A DNA stretch of 64,000 nt from Arthrobacter sp. B2a2-09 (GTDB lineage Bacteria > Actinomycetota > Actinomycetes > Actinomycetales > Micrococcaceae), in assembly GCF_027587375.1 (NCBI RefSeq), contig NZ_JAMXIC010000023.1:21679-85678 (forward strand). The letters are read 5' to 3'. Positions within the stretch are counted from its first letter, which is position 1, and each line of letters opens with the position of its first letter. Shown here in pieces: positions 1 to 8,765 of this stretch. Position numbers and translations under genes: made by a program. Under the pieces are notes generated by a model. It searched no databases. It was not told where the DNA came from and saw only the letters and a program-made list of their open reading frames with translations.

Positions 1-614
1 TGGTCGGCGGCCGCATGGGTCACCGGCGGTTGGAGCCCGGAGCTTGCAAGGACCTGCCAGTTGGGGCCGGGGGCGTCCGGCGAGTCAAACGTGGAGAGCA
101 GCGTCACCGCGTCCATGCCGAGGTTGACGCGGATCTTGTCCAGGAAAGACTCAAGGCTGCCGTCCGAGCTCAGGATACGAAGGGCCAATTCGCTGAGCGC
201 TCTTGCCTCGGCGCCGGAATGCGCGGCTTCCTGGGCCCGTCGGGTCGCCAAACCGACGGCGAGCGCCACGCCGCACGCCACAGCAAGGAAGATGACCAGA
301 GTGAACAGCGTCGAGGGATCCGCGATGGACAGGGAGCCCACCGGATCGGCCGAAAAGTAGTTCAAGAGCATGCTGCCCAGAACGGCGGACACCACGGCCG
401 GCCACAATCCCCCGATTGCGGCAACCGCGGCGGAGACGGCCAGCTGGAAGAGCATGATCATGGCGAAGTTCCGGTATTGCAGCACGGATACCAGGACCTC
501 GATGGCGACGGGTAGCAGCAGGGCCAGGACCAGGCCCGCCAGAATGCGGGGTCGCCCGATGCCCTTGGCTGCCCGAAGCGGCAGCCCTATTGCGTTCACG
601 TCAGCCGCGGCCAT
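1..614 (-). CDS. DUF4118 sensor histidine kinase, N-terminal part (runs off window)
   Basis: Reads leftward off the window edge; about 204 residues are visible. Three or four hydrophobic segments occupy residues ~23-125, with the typical DUF4118 text (GGLWPAVVSAVLGSMLLNYF, then IADPSTLFTL), as in the membrane part of KdpD-type kinases. A GAF-like region begins after residue ~140 (ALSELALRIL, then LESFLDKIR). The ATG at 614 is fixed by a stop codon two codons upstream, so the KdpD/USP N-terminal domains of true KdpD are absent. It is probably a stand-alone sensor kinase whose catalytic half lies outside the window. The histidine-kinase call is inferred from the family, since no HisKA/HATPase residues are visible. 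Confidence 0.8.
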   Translation of the reverse strand, partial: MAAADVNAIGLPLRAAKGIGRPRILAGLVLALLLPVAIEVLVSVLQYRNFAMIMLFQLAVSAAVAAIGGLWPAVVSAVLGSMLLNYFSADPVGSLSIADPSTLFTLVIFLAVACGVALAVGLATRRAQEAAHSGAEARALSELALRILSSDGSLESFLDKIRVNLGMDAVTLLSTFDSPDAPGPNWQVLASSGLQPPVTHAAAD

Positions 615-705
615 GGCTCAATTCTGGCACGGCGCAGGTGCCGCGCCGGCGTCGGCGGTCCCTGCAGGCCGCTGCAGGGGACATGTCCGGCCTTAGGATG
701 CTGGC

Positions 706-1890
706 ATGAGTCATTCAACGACGAATACCTCCGATGTCCTTGCCCTCGATTCCCTCTTCAGTTCCGAGGAACTGGAGCTTCGCGAGAAGGTACGCGATTT
801 CACGGACCAGCGGATCCGGCCGAACATCGCCCGCTGGTACGAGGACGCAGTGTTCCCTCGGGAACTGCCGGCGGAACTAGGCGAACTCGGCGTCCTTGGC
901 ATGCATCTGGAGGGCTATGGCTGCCCGGGCCGCACCGCAGTCGAATACGGCCTCGCCGCCCTGGAACTCGAGGCTGGCGATTCCGGCATCCGCACTTTCG
1001 TATCCGTCCAAGGCTCCCTGGCCATGACGGCGATCCACCGGTGGGGCAGCGAAGACCAGAAGGAACAATGGCTCCCGCGCATGGCTGCCGGCGAACTGAT
1101 CGGCTGCTTTGCCTTGACGGAGCCGACGGCGGGTTCGGACCCGTCGTCCATGGCAAGCTTTGCGCGCCGCGACGGGACGGGCGACGACGCCGGCTGGGTG
1201 CTGAATGGTTCGAAGCGCTGGATCGGGATGGCATCGATCGCGGACGTCATGGTGGTGTGGGCAAACACCGACGACGGGATCCGGGGATTCCTGGTTCCGG
1301 CCGGAACTCCGGGAGTCACCGTGACTCCCATCGACGCGAAGCTCTCCATGCGTGCCTCGATCCAGTGCGATGTAGTGTTCGACGCCGTCAGGCTGGCACC
1401 GGAGGCCCTCCTCCCGGGTGCCCAGGGCCTCCGCGGCCCGTTCTCTTGCCTCAACGAGGCCCGCTACGGCATTGCCTGGGGTGCAATGGGCGCGGCCCGG
1501 GACTCCTACGAGGCCGCGCTCGAATATGCCGGAAGCCGCATGCAATTCGGCAAACCCTTGGCCAGCTACCAGCTGACCCAGGAGAAGCTCGTGAACATGC
1601 TCCTGGAGATCCAAAAGGGCACCATGCTCGCGCTGCATCTTGGACGGCTCAAGGATGCAGGCAAACTGCGCCCGGAGCAGATCTCGGTGGGCAAGCTCAA
1701 CAATGTGCGCGAGGCAATCAAGATCGCCCGCGAAGCCCGCACCATCCTCGGCGGCAACGGGATCACACTGGACTACCCGCCATTGCGCCACGCAAACAAC
1801 CTGGAATCGGTGCGCACCTACGAAGGGACGGACGAAGTACACACGCTGATTCTGGGCCAGCACATCACGGGGATACCGGCGTTCCGCTAG
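706..1890 (+). CDS. Acyl-CoA dehydrogenase, glutaryl-CoA dehydrogenase type
   Basis: 394 residues, usual length for the family. The flavin-binding segment CFALTEPTAGSDPSSM lies near residue 140. The C-terminal YEGTDEVHTLILGQ places the catalytic Glu at ~373, in the arrangement typical of glutaryl-CoA dehydrogenases (YEGTxxxHxLILGR in characterised enzymes). It would oxidise and decarboxylate glutaryl-CoA to crotonyl-CoA in lysine/tryptophan or dicarboxylate catabolism, passing electrons to ETF. An AGGA motif precedes the ATG at 706. It is transcribed away from the sensor kinase and converges on the MFS gene. No partner enzyme is adjacent, so the exact substrate is inferred from family resemblance. 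Confidence 0.85.
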   Translation: MSHSTTNTSDVLALDSLFSSEELELREKVRDFTDQRIRPNIARWYEDAVFPRELPAELGELGVLGMHLEGYGCPGRTAVEYGLAALELEAGDSGIRTFVSVQGSLAMTAIHRWGSEDQKEQWLPRMAAGELIGCFALTEPTAGSDPSSMASFARRDGTGDDAGWVLNGSKRWIGMASIADVMVVWANTDDGIRGFLVPAGTPGVTVTPIDAKLSMRASIQCDVVFDAVRLAPEALLPGAQGLRGPFSCLNEARYGIAWGAMGAARDSYEAALEYAGSRMQFGKPLASYQLTQEKLVNMLLEIQKGTMLALHLGRLKDAGKLRPEQISVGKLNNVREAIKIAREARTILGGNGITLDYPPLRHANNLESVRTYEGTDEVHTLILGQHITGIPAFR

Positions 1891-1905
1891 CCTCCCGCGC
1901 GAGGA

Positions 1906-3264
1906 TCAGGCTCCGACCGGGACGGGCTCCTTCTTCCCCGCGTCCTTGCGGATGGTGGCGCTGATGACGGCCGCCACCGTGCACATCGCGGCGGCGCCGA
2001 TCCATGCATAGGTGTAGTGGCCCGTGGCGTCGCGGATGTAACCCGCGAGGAACGCGGCGGCCGCGGCCCCGAGCTGGTGCGCAGCGAAGACCCAGCCGAA
2101 CACCACCGAACCGTCGGACCCGAACACCTTGCGGCAGATGGCAGCCGTCGGGGGAACAGTGGCTACCCAGTCCAGGCCGTACACCACCACGAAAAGAATC
2201 ATGCTGGGTTGCACAGTGGAGCCCAAAAGCACGGGCAGCACCAGTAGCCCGACCCCGCGGAACTGGTAATACACAGCCAGGAGCACCTTGGGATTGAAGC
2301 GGTCCGTCAACCAACCGGAAGCAATGGTGCCCACGATGTCGAAGATCCCGACGACGGCCAGCAAGCCCGCCGCGGTGGTTTCCGGCATTCCGTGGTCGTG
2401 CGCCGAGGGAATGAAGTGGGTGCCGATCAGGCCGTTGGTGGTGGCACCACAGATGGCAAAACCGGCAACAAGGGCCCAGAAGGTGCGCACTTTGCTGGCG
2501 CGTTTGAGGACCTGCAATGCCCGCACGGCTGCGTTGGGCGTCTTGGCGCCTTCAGTACCTTCGGCTCCGGCGACTTCCGCGACCGGGGCGGCTTCCGCCG
2601 TCGTCGGCTGCTCTTCTTCGGCACCGTAAGGTTGGACCCCGACGTCGGCGGGTGAGTTCTTGAGCCAGCGCAGAACGAGCGGCACAACGGCAAGCGCTCC
2701 GGCTGCGATCAGCAGCGAGGCACCCCGCCAGCCCGGGCTCTGCGCAAGCACCGCGATGAAGGGCAGGAACACGAGTTGCCCCGCGGCGCTGCCCGCCGTC
2801 AGGATTCCGATCACCAGTCCGCGGTTCTTCGAGAACCAGGTGTTGGCGATAGTGGCCGCGAAAACCAGGGCCATGGAACCGGTACCCAGCCCGATCAGCA
2901 CGCCCCAGGTCAGCAGGATTTGCCAGGACTGGTTCACGAACACCGTCAAGGCGGAGCCGAGGCCGATCAGGCAGAGGGCAATCGAGGTGACGGTGCGGAT
3001 GCCGAAGCGTTCCATGAGCGCGGCAGCGAAGGGCGCCGTGAGGCCGAACAGCACCAGGTTGATGCTGACGGCAAGCGACAGGACGGTGGTTGACCAGCCG
3101 AATTCCTGTTGAAGAGGCACCATGAGCACGCCGGGCGCTGCGCGGAATCCGGCTGCGCCCACAAGTGCCAGGAACGCGACGGCGGCCACCATCCAGGCGG
3201 GGTGGAGGCGCCGCTTCCGCGGGGTCTTGGCGGCGGAAAGTTTGGTGGGATTGGGTGCGGTCAT
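1906..3264 (-). CDS. MFS transporter (monocarboxylate/oxalate-formate antiporter-like)
   Basis: 452 residues with about twelve hydrophobic helices and a hydrophilic central loop (residues ~200-240, Glu/Ala rich) separating two six-helix halves. The first half has the MFS text ERFGIRTVTSIAL after helix 2 and GLGTGSMALVFAATIANTWF in helix 4-5, as in fungal-like monocarboxylate and oxalate/formate antiporter relatives. The start overlaps the stop of the upstream HxlR regulator by 4 bp (ATGA), so both are one operon and the regulator probably controls export or uptake of a small organic anion or drug. The substrate cannot be read from sequence. Confidence 0.85.
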   Translation of the reverse strand: MTAPNPTKLSAAKTPRKRRLHPAWMVAAVAFLALVGAAGFRAAPGVLMVPLQQEFGWSTTVLSLAVSINLVLFGLTAPFAAALMERFGIRTVTSIALCLIGLGSALTVFVNQSWQILLTWGVLIGLGTGSMALVFAATIANTWFSKNRGLVIGILTAGSAAGQLVFLPFIAVLAQSPGWRGASLLIAAGALAVVPLVLRWLKNSPADVGVQPYGAEEEQPTTAEAAPVAEVAGAEGTEGAKTPNAAVRALQVLKRASKVRTFWALVAGFAICGATTNGLIGTHFIPSAHDHGMPETTAAGLLAVVGIFDIVGTIASGWLTDRFNPKVLLAVYYQFRGVGLLVLPVLLGSTVQPSMILFVVVYGLDWVATVPPTAAICRKVFGSDGSVVFGWVFAAHQLGAAAAAFLAGYIRDATGHYTYAWIGAAAMCTVAAVISATIRKDAGKKEPVPVGA

Positions 3265-3788
3265 GCGGAGGGCTCCGATTCGTTCGGGAGGTCACGTCTG
3301 GCGGGAGCAGTGGCCAAGGCCAACGGGTGTTCCGATCGCGTGAGGCTATGCCAGCTGGTGTTGGCGGCGGTCAGCCGGGACCCGCAGTGGGAGCAAGTAT
3401 CAGCCGACGCCGTCGGCAATCCGCAACCGTTGTGGATCACGCGCATGTGGGCGTTGTCCGCTGGCGCATCGAGATGTTTCTCGGACCAGAGGATGATGGC
3501 GTTCAAGACGGGCAAAGCATCTTCGCCCTTGGGGGTAAGGACGTACTCTTGGCGCGAGCGCGCACCATCCAGGTAGGGCCGTTGGGCAAGAAGGCCCGCC
3601 TCAACCAGCCAACCCAGTCTTTTGCTGAGGACGTTGTCTGCGATCTGGAGGCGGGTCTTGATGGCATCGAAGCGTCCGTTGCCGAAGAAGACTTCCCGGA
3701 GCACCAGGCTTCCCCAGGGGTCTCCAAGGATATCGAGGCCGCGTGCCAGGCTGCACGTCCGCTCGGACCAATCGGATCGTAAAGGCAT
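3261..3788 (-). CDS. HxlR-family winged-helix regulator
   Basis: 175 residues. Residues ~10-100 form an HxlR domain: CSLARGLDILGDPWGSLVLRE, then RFDAIKTRL, LSKRLGWLVEAGLL and a wing with YVLTPKGEDALPVL. The C-terminal extension carries three cysteines in C...CSHCGS, which could bind a metal or sense redox state or thiols. It is the first gene of an operon with the MFS transporter (4-bp overlap). An inverted repeat lies just upstream and is a plausible autoregulatory operator. The effector is unknown; HxlR proteins often answer aldehydes, quinones or disulfide stress. Confidence 0.85.
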   Translation of the reverse strand: MPLRSDWSERTCSLARGLDILGDPWGSLVLREVFFGNGRFDAIKTRLQIADNVLSKRLGWLVEAGLLAQRPYLDGARSRQEYVLTPKGEDALPVLNAIILWSEKHLDAPADNAHMRVIHNGCGLPTASADTCSHCGSRLTAANTSWHSLTRSEHPLALATAPARRDLPNESEPSA

Positions 3789-3804
3789 GGAATGAGATTA
3801 GCTG

Positions 3805-3821
3805 GCTTTTCTAAAGAAAGC
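3805..3821. promoter_or_regulatory. Imperfect palindrome upstream of HxlR gene
   Basis: GCTTTTCTAAAGAAAGC differs from its own reverse complement only near the centre and begins 17 bp upstream of the HxlR start. An AT-rich island here contrasts with the GC-rich surroundings, as expected for a promoter/operator. Binding by the HxlR protein is inference. Confidence 0.4.
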
Positions 3822-3869
3822 TAGGCGTCTCCGGCTAAGGGGCTCCAAACCTGACCATGTTTGAAAGCG

Positions 3870-3913
3870 GATCGGCCGGGACACACCGCTGTGATGGCGT
3901 GTCCCGGCCGATC
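3870..3913. terminator. Hairpin terminator downstream of metB
   Basis: Two perfect 15-nt arms (GATCGGCCGGGACAC and its complement) enclose a 14-nt loop, just beyond the metB stop and upstream of the divergently organised HxlR promoter. There is no long U tract, as is common in actinobacteria. Confidence 0.65.
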
Positions 3914-3947
3914 TATCAATCAAAGCAGGTCAGGAAGGGAGGAGCAT

Positions 3948-5111
3948 TCAGTCCGTGATGTTGCCGATTGCCTGCTCAAGGTCCGCGATCAGGTCCTCAA
4001 CGTCCTCGATGCCGCAGGAAAGCCGGATCAGGTTGACCGGCACGGCCAGCTCGGTGCCCTTGACCGAAGCGTGCGTCATCTCCGAGGGGTAGTTCATCAG
4101 GGACTCGATCCCGCCCAGGGACTCGGCCAGCGTGAAGACCTCGGTGGACTCTGCCACCTTGCGGGCCGCAGCTTCGCCGCCCTTGAACTGCACGGAAATC
4201 ATGCCGCCGAACTTCTTCATCTGCTTCGCCGCGAGCTCGTGGCCCGGGTGGGAAGGCAGGCCCGGATACAGCACGGCTTCAACCTCCGGACGCTCAAGCA
4301 ACCACTCGGCCACGGCCTGGGCGTTCTCGCTGTGGCGGTCCATGCGCACGCCGAGCGTCTTGAGGCCACGCGTGGTCAAGAAGGCATCCATGGGTCCGGA
4401 TACGGCGCCGACTGCGAACTGCACAAAGCCGATCTTCTCGGCCAGTTCGGCGTCCTTGACCACGATCGCGCCGCCCACCACGTCCGAGTGGCCGCCGATG
4501 TACTTGGTGGTCGAGTGGACCACGACGTCGGCACTTAGGGCGAGCGGGGTCTGCAGGTAAGGCGAAGCGAAAGTGTTGTCGACGACCAGGAGGGCACCGG
4601 CGTCGTGCGCTACTTTGGCGAGCGCTTCAATATCGGTGATCTTCATCATCGGGTTGGAAGGAGTTTCCACCCAGACGATGCGGGTTTTGTTCGCCGCGAC
4701 GGCCGCGGCAACAGCGTCCAGGTTGGACATGTCCACTGGTGTGTTACCGATGCCCCACTCGCCGAGCACGCGGTTGATGAGCCGATAGGTTCCGCCATAA
4801 GCGTCGTTGCCGAGGACGATGTGGTCGCCCGGGCGGGCAACGGCACGGATCAGGGAGTCCTCCGCGGCAAGGCCCGAGCTGAAGCTGTATGCGTGGGTTC
4901 CGCCTTCGAGTGCGGCGAGCTGCTCCTGCAGCGCATCGCGAGTGGGGTTGGTGCCGCGGCCGTATTCGTAGCCGTCGCGCAAACCGCCTATGCCGTCCTG
5001 GGCATACGTCGAGCTGAAGTGCAGCGGCGGAACCACTGCGCCCGTGCGCGGTTCGAAGGCCTGGCCGGCGTGGACGGCACGCGTGTTGAATCCTGCTTCG
5101 TTTGCAGACAT
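3948..5111 (-). CDS. metB: Cystathionine gamma-synthase/lyase
   Basis: 387 residues, a full-length Cys/Met-metabolism PLP enzyme. The PLP lysine is K203 in HSTTKYIGGHSD. Other hallmarks are YEYGRGTNPTRDALQ near residue 50 and the PLP-aspartate text VVDNTFASPY at ~177. It sits 14 bp downstream of cbs on the same strand, so the two should be co-transcribed. Paired with cystathionine beta-synthase, it more likely acts as gamma-lyase or bifunctional enzyme in homocysteine-to-cysteine conversion than as a pure methionine biosynthetic synthase. MetB and lyase activities cannot be told apart from sequence alone. Confidence 0.88.
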   Translation of the reverse strand: MSANEAGFNTRAVHAGQAFEPRTGAVVPPLHFSSTYAQDGIGGLRDGYEYGRGTNPTRDALQEQLAALEGGTHAYSFSSGLAAEDSLIRAVARPGDHIVLGNDAYGGTYRLINRVLGEWGIGNTPVDMSNLDAVAAAVAANKTRIVWVETPSNPMMKITDIEALAKVAHDAGALLVVDNTFASPYLQTPLALSADVVVHSTTKYIGGHSDVVGGAIVVKDAELAEKIGFVQFAVGAVSGPMDAFLTTRGLKTLGVRMDRHSENAQAVAEWLLERPEVEAVLYPGLPSHPGHELAAKQMKKFGGMISVQFKGGEAAARKVAESTEVFTLAESLGGIESLMNYPSEMTHASVKGTELAVPVNLIRLSCGIEDVEDLIADLEQAIGNITD

Positions 5112-5125
5112 ATGAACTCCTAGTG

Positions 5126-6511
5126 TCAGTTGCTCAGGTAGGCGAGAAGGTCGTGGCGGGTCAGGATGCCCACTGGGGCTCCGACGAACGTCACCATAAC
5201 GGTGTCGACGTCGGACAGTAGCTCGCGTGCGGCGGAGATGGTTTCCAGTGAGCCGATCACCGGCAAGCGCTCCCCCATGTGCTCCGAGATCTTGTCGGTC
5301 AATTTCGCCTCGCCGCGGAACAGCTTGGTGGTCAGTGTGCGCTCATCGACGGCGCCGAGGACCTCGCCCATGACCACAGGCGGTTCCTGCGAGAGGACCG
5401 GGATGTGCGAGACCCCGAATTCGTTCATGATGTTGATGACATCGCGGACGGTCTCGTTGGGGTGGATGTGGACGAGGTCCGGCATCTCGCCGGTCTTGGA
5501 CTTCAGCACCTCGCCAACCGAGGCCTCCTCGCCACCGGAGAGGAAACCGTAGGAGCGCATCCACTTATCGTTGAAGATCTTCGCCAAGTAGCCGCGGCCG
5601 GAGTCCGGCAGGATCACGACGACGACAGCTTCCTCGCCAAGGTCTTTGGCCACCTGCAACGCGGCAACCACTGCCATGCCGGATGAGCCACCGACCAGAA
5701 GGCCTTCCTCGCGGGCCAGGCGGCGGGTCATCTCGAAGGAGTCGGCGTCGCTGACGGCAATGACATCGTCCGGCACGGTCTTGTCGTAGTTGACCGGCCA
5801 CATGTCCTCGCCGACGCCCTCAACGAAGTAGGGCCGCCCGGTGCCGCCCGAGTAGACCGAGCCTGCCGGGTCTGCGCCGATGACCTTGACCCGGCCGCCG
5901 TCGGACTCCGGCCGCTTGGCCGACACGTCCTTGAGGTACCGGCCCGTGCCGGTGATGGTGCCGCCCGTGCCCGCGCCGATCACAACATGGGTGATCTTTC
6001 CGTCGGTGTCACGCCAGATCTCGGGCCCGGTGGTTTCGTAGTGGCTGCCGGGGGCTGCGGGGTTGGAGAACTGGTCCGGCTTGTAGGCTCCGGGGATCTC
6101 GGACACGAGCCGGTCGGAGACGCTGTAGTAGCTTTGCGGGCTGTCCGGGGCCACGGAGGTGGGAGTGACCACAACTTCTGCGCCGTACGCCTGGAGCACG
6201 GCACGCTTGTCCTCGCCCACTTTGTCCGGGACAACGAAGATGCACTTGTAGCCCTTTTGCTGGGCCACCAGGGCAAGTCCGACGCCAGTGTTGCCCGAGG
6301 TGGGTTCCACGATGGTTCCGCCCGGCTTGAGCTTCCCGTCCCGCTCTGCTTCCTCGATCATCTTCACCGCGATGCGGTCCTTGATGGAGCCTCCGGGGTT
6401 CACATATTCGAGCTTCACCAGAATGGTGGCTTTGATATCCCCGGTCACGTGGTTGAGCTTGATGAGCGGTGTATTGCCAATGAGGTCCAGGACGGACTGG
6501 GCGTACTTCAT
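5126..6511 (-). CDS. cbs: Cystathionine beta-synthase with C-terminal CBS pair
   Basis: 461 residues from the ATG at 6511; an upstream in-frame TTG would add three residues and has no better ribosome site. The N-terminal PLP fold has K44 in GGSIKDRIAVKMI, the TSGNTGVGLALVAQQKG loop, and the phosphate-binding GTGGTITGTGRY. Two CBS domains follow (residues ~335-455, e.g. VRDVINIMNEFGVSHIPVL). It condenses serine or O-acetylserine with homocysteine to cystathionine. Closely resembles mycobacterial Cbs (Rv1077-type). First gene of the cbs-metB operon; the 150-bp upstream gap is shared with a divergent VOC gene. Confidence 0.93.
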   Translation of the reverse strand: MKYAQSVLDLIGNTPLIKLNHVTGDIKATILVKLEYVNPGGSIKDRIAVKMIEEAERDGKLKPGGTIVEPTSGNTGVGLALVAQQKGYKCIFVVPDKVGEDKRAVLQAYGAEVVVTPTSVAPDSPQSYYSVSDRLVSEIPGAYKPDQFSNPAAPGSHYETTGPEIWRDTDGKITHVVIGAGTGGTITGTGRYLKDVSAKRPESDGGRVKVIGADPAGSVYSGGTGRPYFVEGVGEDMWPVNYDKTVPDDVIAVSDADSFEMTRRLAREEGLLVGGSSGMAVVAALQVAKDLGEEAVVVVILPDSGRGYLAKIFNDKWMRSYGFLSGGEEASVGEVLKSKTGEMPDLVHIHPNETVRDVINIMNEFGVSHIPVLSQEPPVVMGEVLGAVDERTLTTKLFRGEAKLTDKISEHMGERLPVIGSLETISAARELLSDVDTVMVTFVGAPVGILTRHDLLAYLSN

Positions 6512-6664
6512 AGGTACCAAGTTACCGCTTGGTCGGGACTGCTCCTGCGCAGACTGGTGGCGGGTCGGGCCGGTGGCGGGTCCGTGTCTGGCCTCGCGTC
6601 TAGCGAAAGGATGGCCTCGCGGGGCAAGCTAGCGTGGACACCCTCCAAGGAAAGGACATGCACC

Positions 6665-7093
6665 ATGGATTGGACCCTCGAAGTGGTTGTGCTCCCTGTG
6701 AGTGACATTGACCGTGCCATCGAGTTCTACCGCGACAAGGTGGGCTTCAACCTCGACCACAACACCACCAACGAGCACATGCACGTGGCACAGCTGACTC
6801 CGCCGGGCTCCGGATGTTCAATCGTCGTCGGCGACCTGCCGGCGCAGAATGAGATGGCGCCGGGTTCCGTGCGAGGCCTTCAGCTTGTGGTCGCGGATGC
6901 GCGCGCCGCACGCGAGGAATTGCTCAGCCGGGGCGTCGAGGCCAGCGAAATCACCGTGTTCGACGAGCGCGACGGCGGCACGTTTTTCGGCTTCAGCGAT
7001 CCGGACGGCAACACGTGGGCGGTGCAGGAACTCAAGGTCCGCGCCGAGAAGCCGTTGATTCCGACGGAGGCCCGCGGGCGCTTCGGGGAATAG
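6665..7093 (+). CDS. VOC-family (glyoxalase/dioxygenase fold) protein
   Basis: 142 residues with the paired beta-alpha-beta-beta-beta modules of the VOC superfamily: VVLPVSDIDRAIEFYRDKVGF at the N-terminus and FFGFSDPDGNTWAVQEL at the C-terminus. His and Glu residues at the usual metal positions (MHVAQL, AVQE) are visible. The ATG at 6665 follows an AAGGAAAGGA ribosome site; an out-of-frame ATG 7 bp upstream is not used. Substrate unknown; such proteins include detoxification enzymes and antibiotic-binding proteins. Confidence 0.8.
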   Translation: MDWTLEVVVLPVSDIDRAIEFYRDKVGFNLDHNTTNEHMHVAQLTPPGSGCSIVVGDLPAQNEMAPGSVRGLQLVVADARAAREELLSRGVEASEITVFDERDGGTFFGFSDPDGNTWAVQELKVRAEKPLIPTEARGRFGE

Positions 7094-7144
7094 TTTCGGG
7101 GAATAGGGCCGGCCCGGCGTATAGGGCCGGCCCGAGGAACCCAC

Positions 7145-7552
7145 TCATTCAGCCGGCGGAGGGCCTCCCGCCGAAGAGTCGGTCTGCCAGAGGCCCAGGA
7201 TGTTGCCTTCGGTGTCCTTGAAATACGCGTAGTAGCCCATGCCCGGAACAGCATCCTTGCCTTTGACCACCGAACCGCCCGCACTCTCGATTTGGCCAAG
7301 CGATGCCTCGATGTCTTCGACGTCAACCGTGATGATGGGCGTCTTCAGCTCTTCCGAACGCGGGAACAGTGCGCCATTGATGGCCCCGGGCGCGCTCGGC
7401 ATACCCGTCTGCGGGTCTGAAGGCGTGGTGATTGCGATCGTGTAGTCCATCTCCTGCATGGGGTTGAGCATCCAGCCGAAGGCACCTTGGTAGAAAGTGT
7501 TGGCCCGCTCCTTGTCGTCCGCGGGGATTTCAAAATGCACTACACCGGCCAT
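7145..7552 (-). CDS. VOC-family protein
   Basis: 135 residues. VHFEIPADDKERANTFYQ opens the first VOC module, and YAYFKDTEGNILGLWQTDSS closes the second, with Glu in place for metal or substrate contact. It resembles the small single-domain VOC proteins annotated as glyoxalase/bleomycin-resistance type. It converges on the other VOC gene with a ~50-bp GC-rich spacer containing two GGGCCGGCCC repeats. The two are different subfamilies, not a recent duplication. Confidence 0.8.
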   Translation of the reverse strand: MAGVVHFEIPADDKERANTFYQGAFGWMLNPMQEMDYTIAITTPSDPQTGMPSAPGAINGALFPRSEELKTPIITVDVEDIEASLGQIESAGGSVVKGKDAVPGMGYYAYFKDTEGNILGLWQTDSSAGGPPPAE

Positions 7553-7690
7553 TGCGTTCTCCTGAGATTGTCATGGAAGGCGCAGACGCCCCGCGCCACA
7601 CGTGGAGTCTAGTCGTCCGGGTTTCGCGGCGTAAGGGGCTTGAACGCCGCTCTTTCGAGTGTTGTCGGATGAGCGTGCGACCATGAATGA

Positions 7691-8683
7691 ATGACCATCG
7701 TCGATGTCCCACCGGCCGCAGCAGCTGCGGCCGACGCGTCCGTGCGATGGCACCCCGGCGGCCCCTTCGAGCTTCTCCAGACCGTGGGAATCCTCATGCG
7801 CGGCAACGGCGATCCGTCCTTCGCGGCGCGGCAGGACGGCGTGTGGATGGCGTTCACGACGCCGGACGGGCCGGTCACGCTGCGCCTCACCGTCGCGGGA
7901 ACCGGCCAAGACACCCATGTAGATGCCCAGGCTTGGGGCTCCGGCGCCGGCTCAGCCATCGCCTCTGTGCCTGCACTGTTGGGGAGCACGGATGACTGGT
8001 CCGGCTTTGACGAATCCGCCTTCCACGCCACTCTCCCGCGGATGGTCAGGGAAGCCCGACGCCGGAACCTCGCCGTCCGTTTGCCTACCACCGGCCGCGT
8101 GGTGGATTCCCTCGTGCCCACGATCCTTGAGCAAAAGGTCACCACTATCGAAGCCCGCCGGGGTTACCGCTACCTGATGTACCGTTACGGGACTGCAGCG
8201 CCAAGCGCCGGCCGCCTGTCGACGTCGGGCACGCCGTCGGGCCTGCTCGTCCCGCCGACCGCAGCCCAATGGCTGGCCATTCCTTCGTGGGAATGGCACA
8301 AGGCCGGTGTGGGTCCCCAGCGTTCGGCGACCGTCATGCGGGCGCTGCGATCCGCCGTCGCGCTTGAACGGCTCTCCTCCCTCAGCGCGGCGGAAGCCGG
8401 GGCCAAGATGCAGACCATTCCGGGCATTGGCATCTGGACGGCTGCCGAGGTTGTCCAGCGGACCCATGGCTGCCCGGACTCGATCGCGGTGGGCGACTAC
8501 CATCTGGCCTCGTACGTTGGTTACGCGCTCACGGGCAGGAAGACAGACGACGCCGGCATGATCGCCCTCCTGGAACCTTGGCGTGGGCACCGGCAGCGGG
8601 TAGTCCGGATGCTAGGGCTCAGCGGCTTCCGCAAGCCGACGTTCGGGCCGCGGATGACCATCCAGGACCACCGAGGGCACTAA
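7691..8683 (+). CDS. DNA-3-methyladenine glycosylase II-like (HhH-GPD)
   Basis: 330 residues. The C-terminal half holds a helix-hairpin-helix, IPGIGIWTAAEVVQR, followed by the catalytic Asp (~269) in AVGDYHLASYVG, the HhH-GPD arrangement of AlkA. Arg-rich PWRGHRQRVVRMLGL near the end is typical of actinobacterial members. It would remove alkylated bases in base excision repair. The N-terminal ~110 residues form an AlkA-N-like or unrelated beta domain. No ada gene is adjacent. A long hairpin lies immediately downstream. Confidence 0.85.
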   Translation: MTIVDVPPAAAAAADASVRWHPGGPFELLQTVGILMRGNGDPSFAARQDGVWMAFTTPDGPVTLRLTVAGTGQDTHVDAQAWGSGAGSAIASVPALLGSTDDWSGFDESAFHATLPRMVREARRRNLAVRLPTTGRVVDSLVPTILEQKVTTIEARRGYRYLMYRYGTAAPSAGRLSTSGTPSGLLVPPTAAQWLAIPSWEWHKAGVGPQRSATVMRALRSAVALERLSSLSAAEAGAKMQTIPGIGIWTAAEVVQRTHGCPDSIAVGDYHLASYVGYALTGRKTDDAGMIALLEPWRGHRQRVVRMLGLSGFRKPTFGPRMTIQDHRGH

Positions 8684-8704
8684 CGCCTCCACCCTCACAG
8701 CAAC

Positions 8705-8759
8705 GCGGGGTCACTTACGGCCCATGTTGCTGCCCGACATGGGCCGTAAGTGACCCCGC
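8705..8759. repeat. Palindromic repeat family 1, copy A
   Basis: Two perfect 23-nt arms (8705-8727 and 8737-8759) starting GCGGGGTCACTTACGG surround a 9-nt loop TGCTGCCCG. It lies between the convergent glycosylase and nuclease-like genes, so it probably also acts as a bidirectional terminator. Near-identical copy at 9752 and a diverged copy at 57871. Confidence 0.9.
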
Positions 8760-8765
8760 CCTGGC

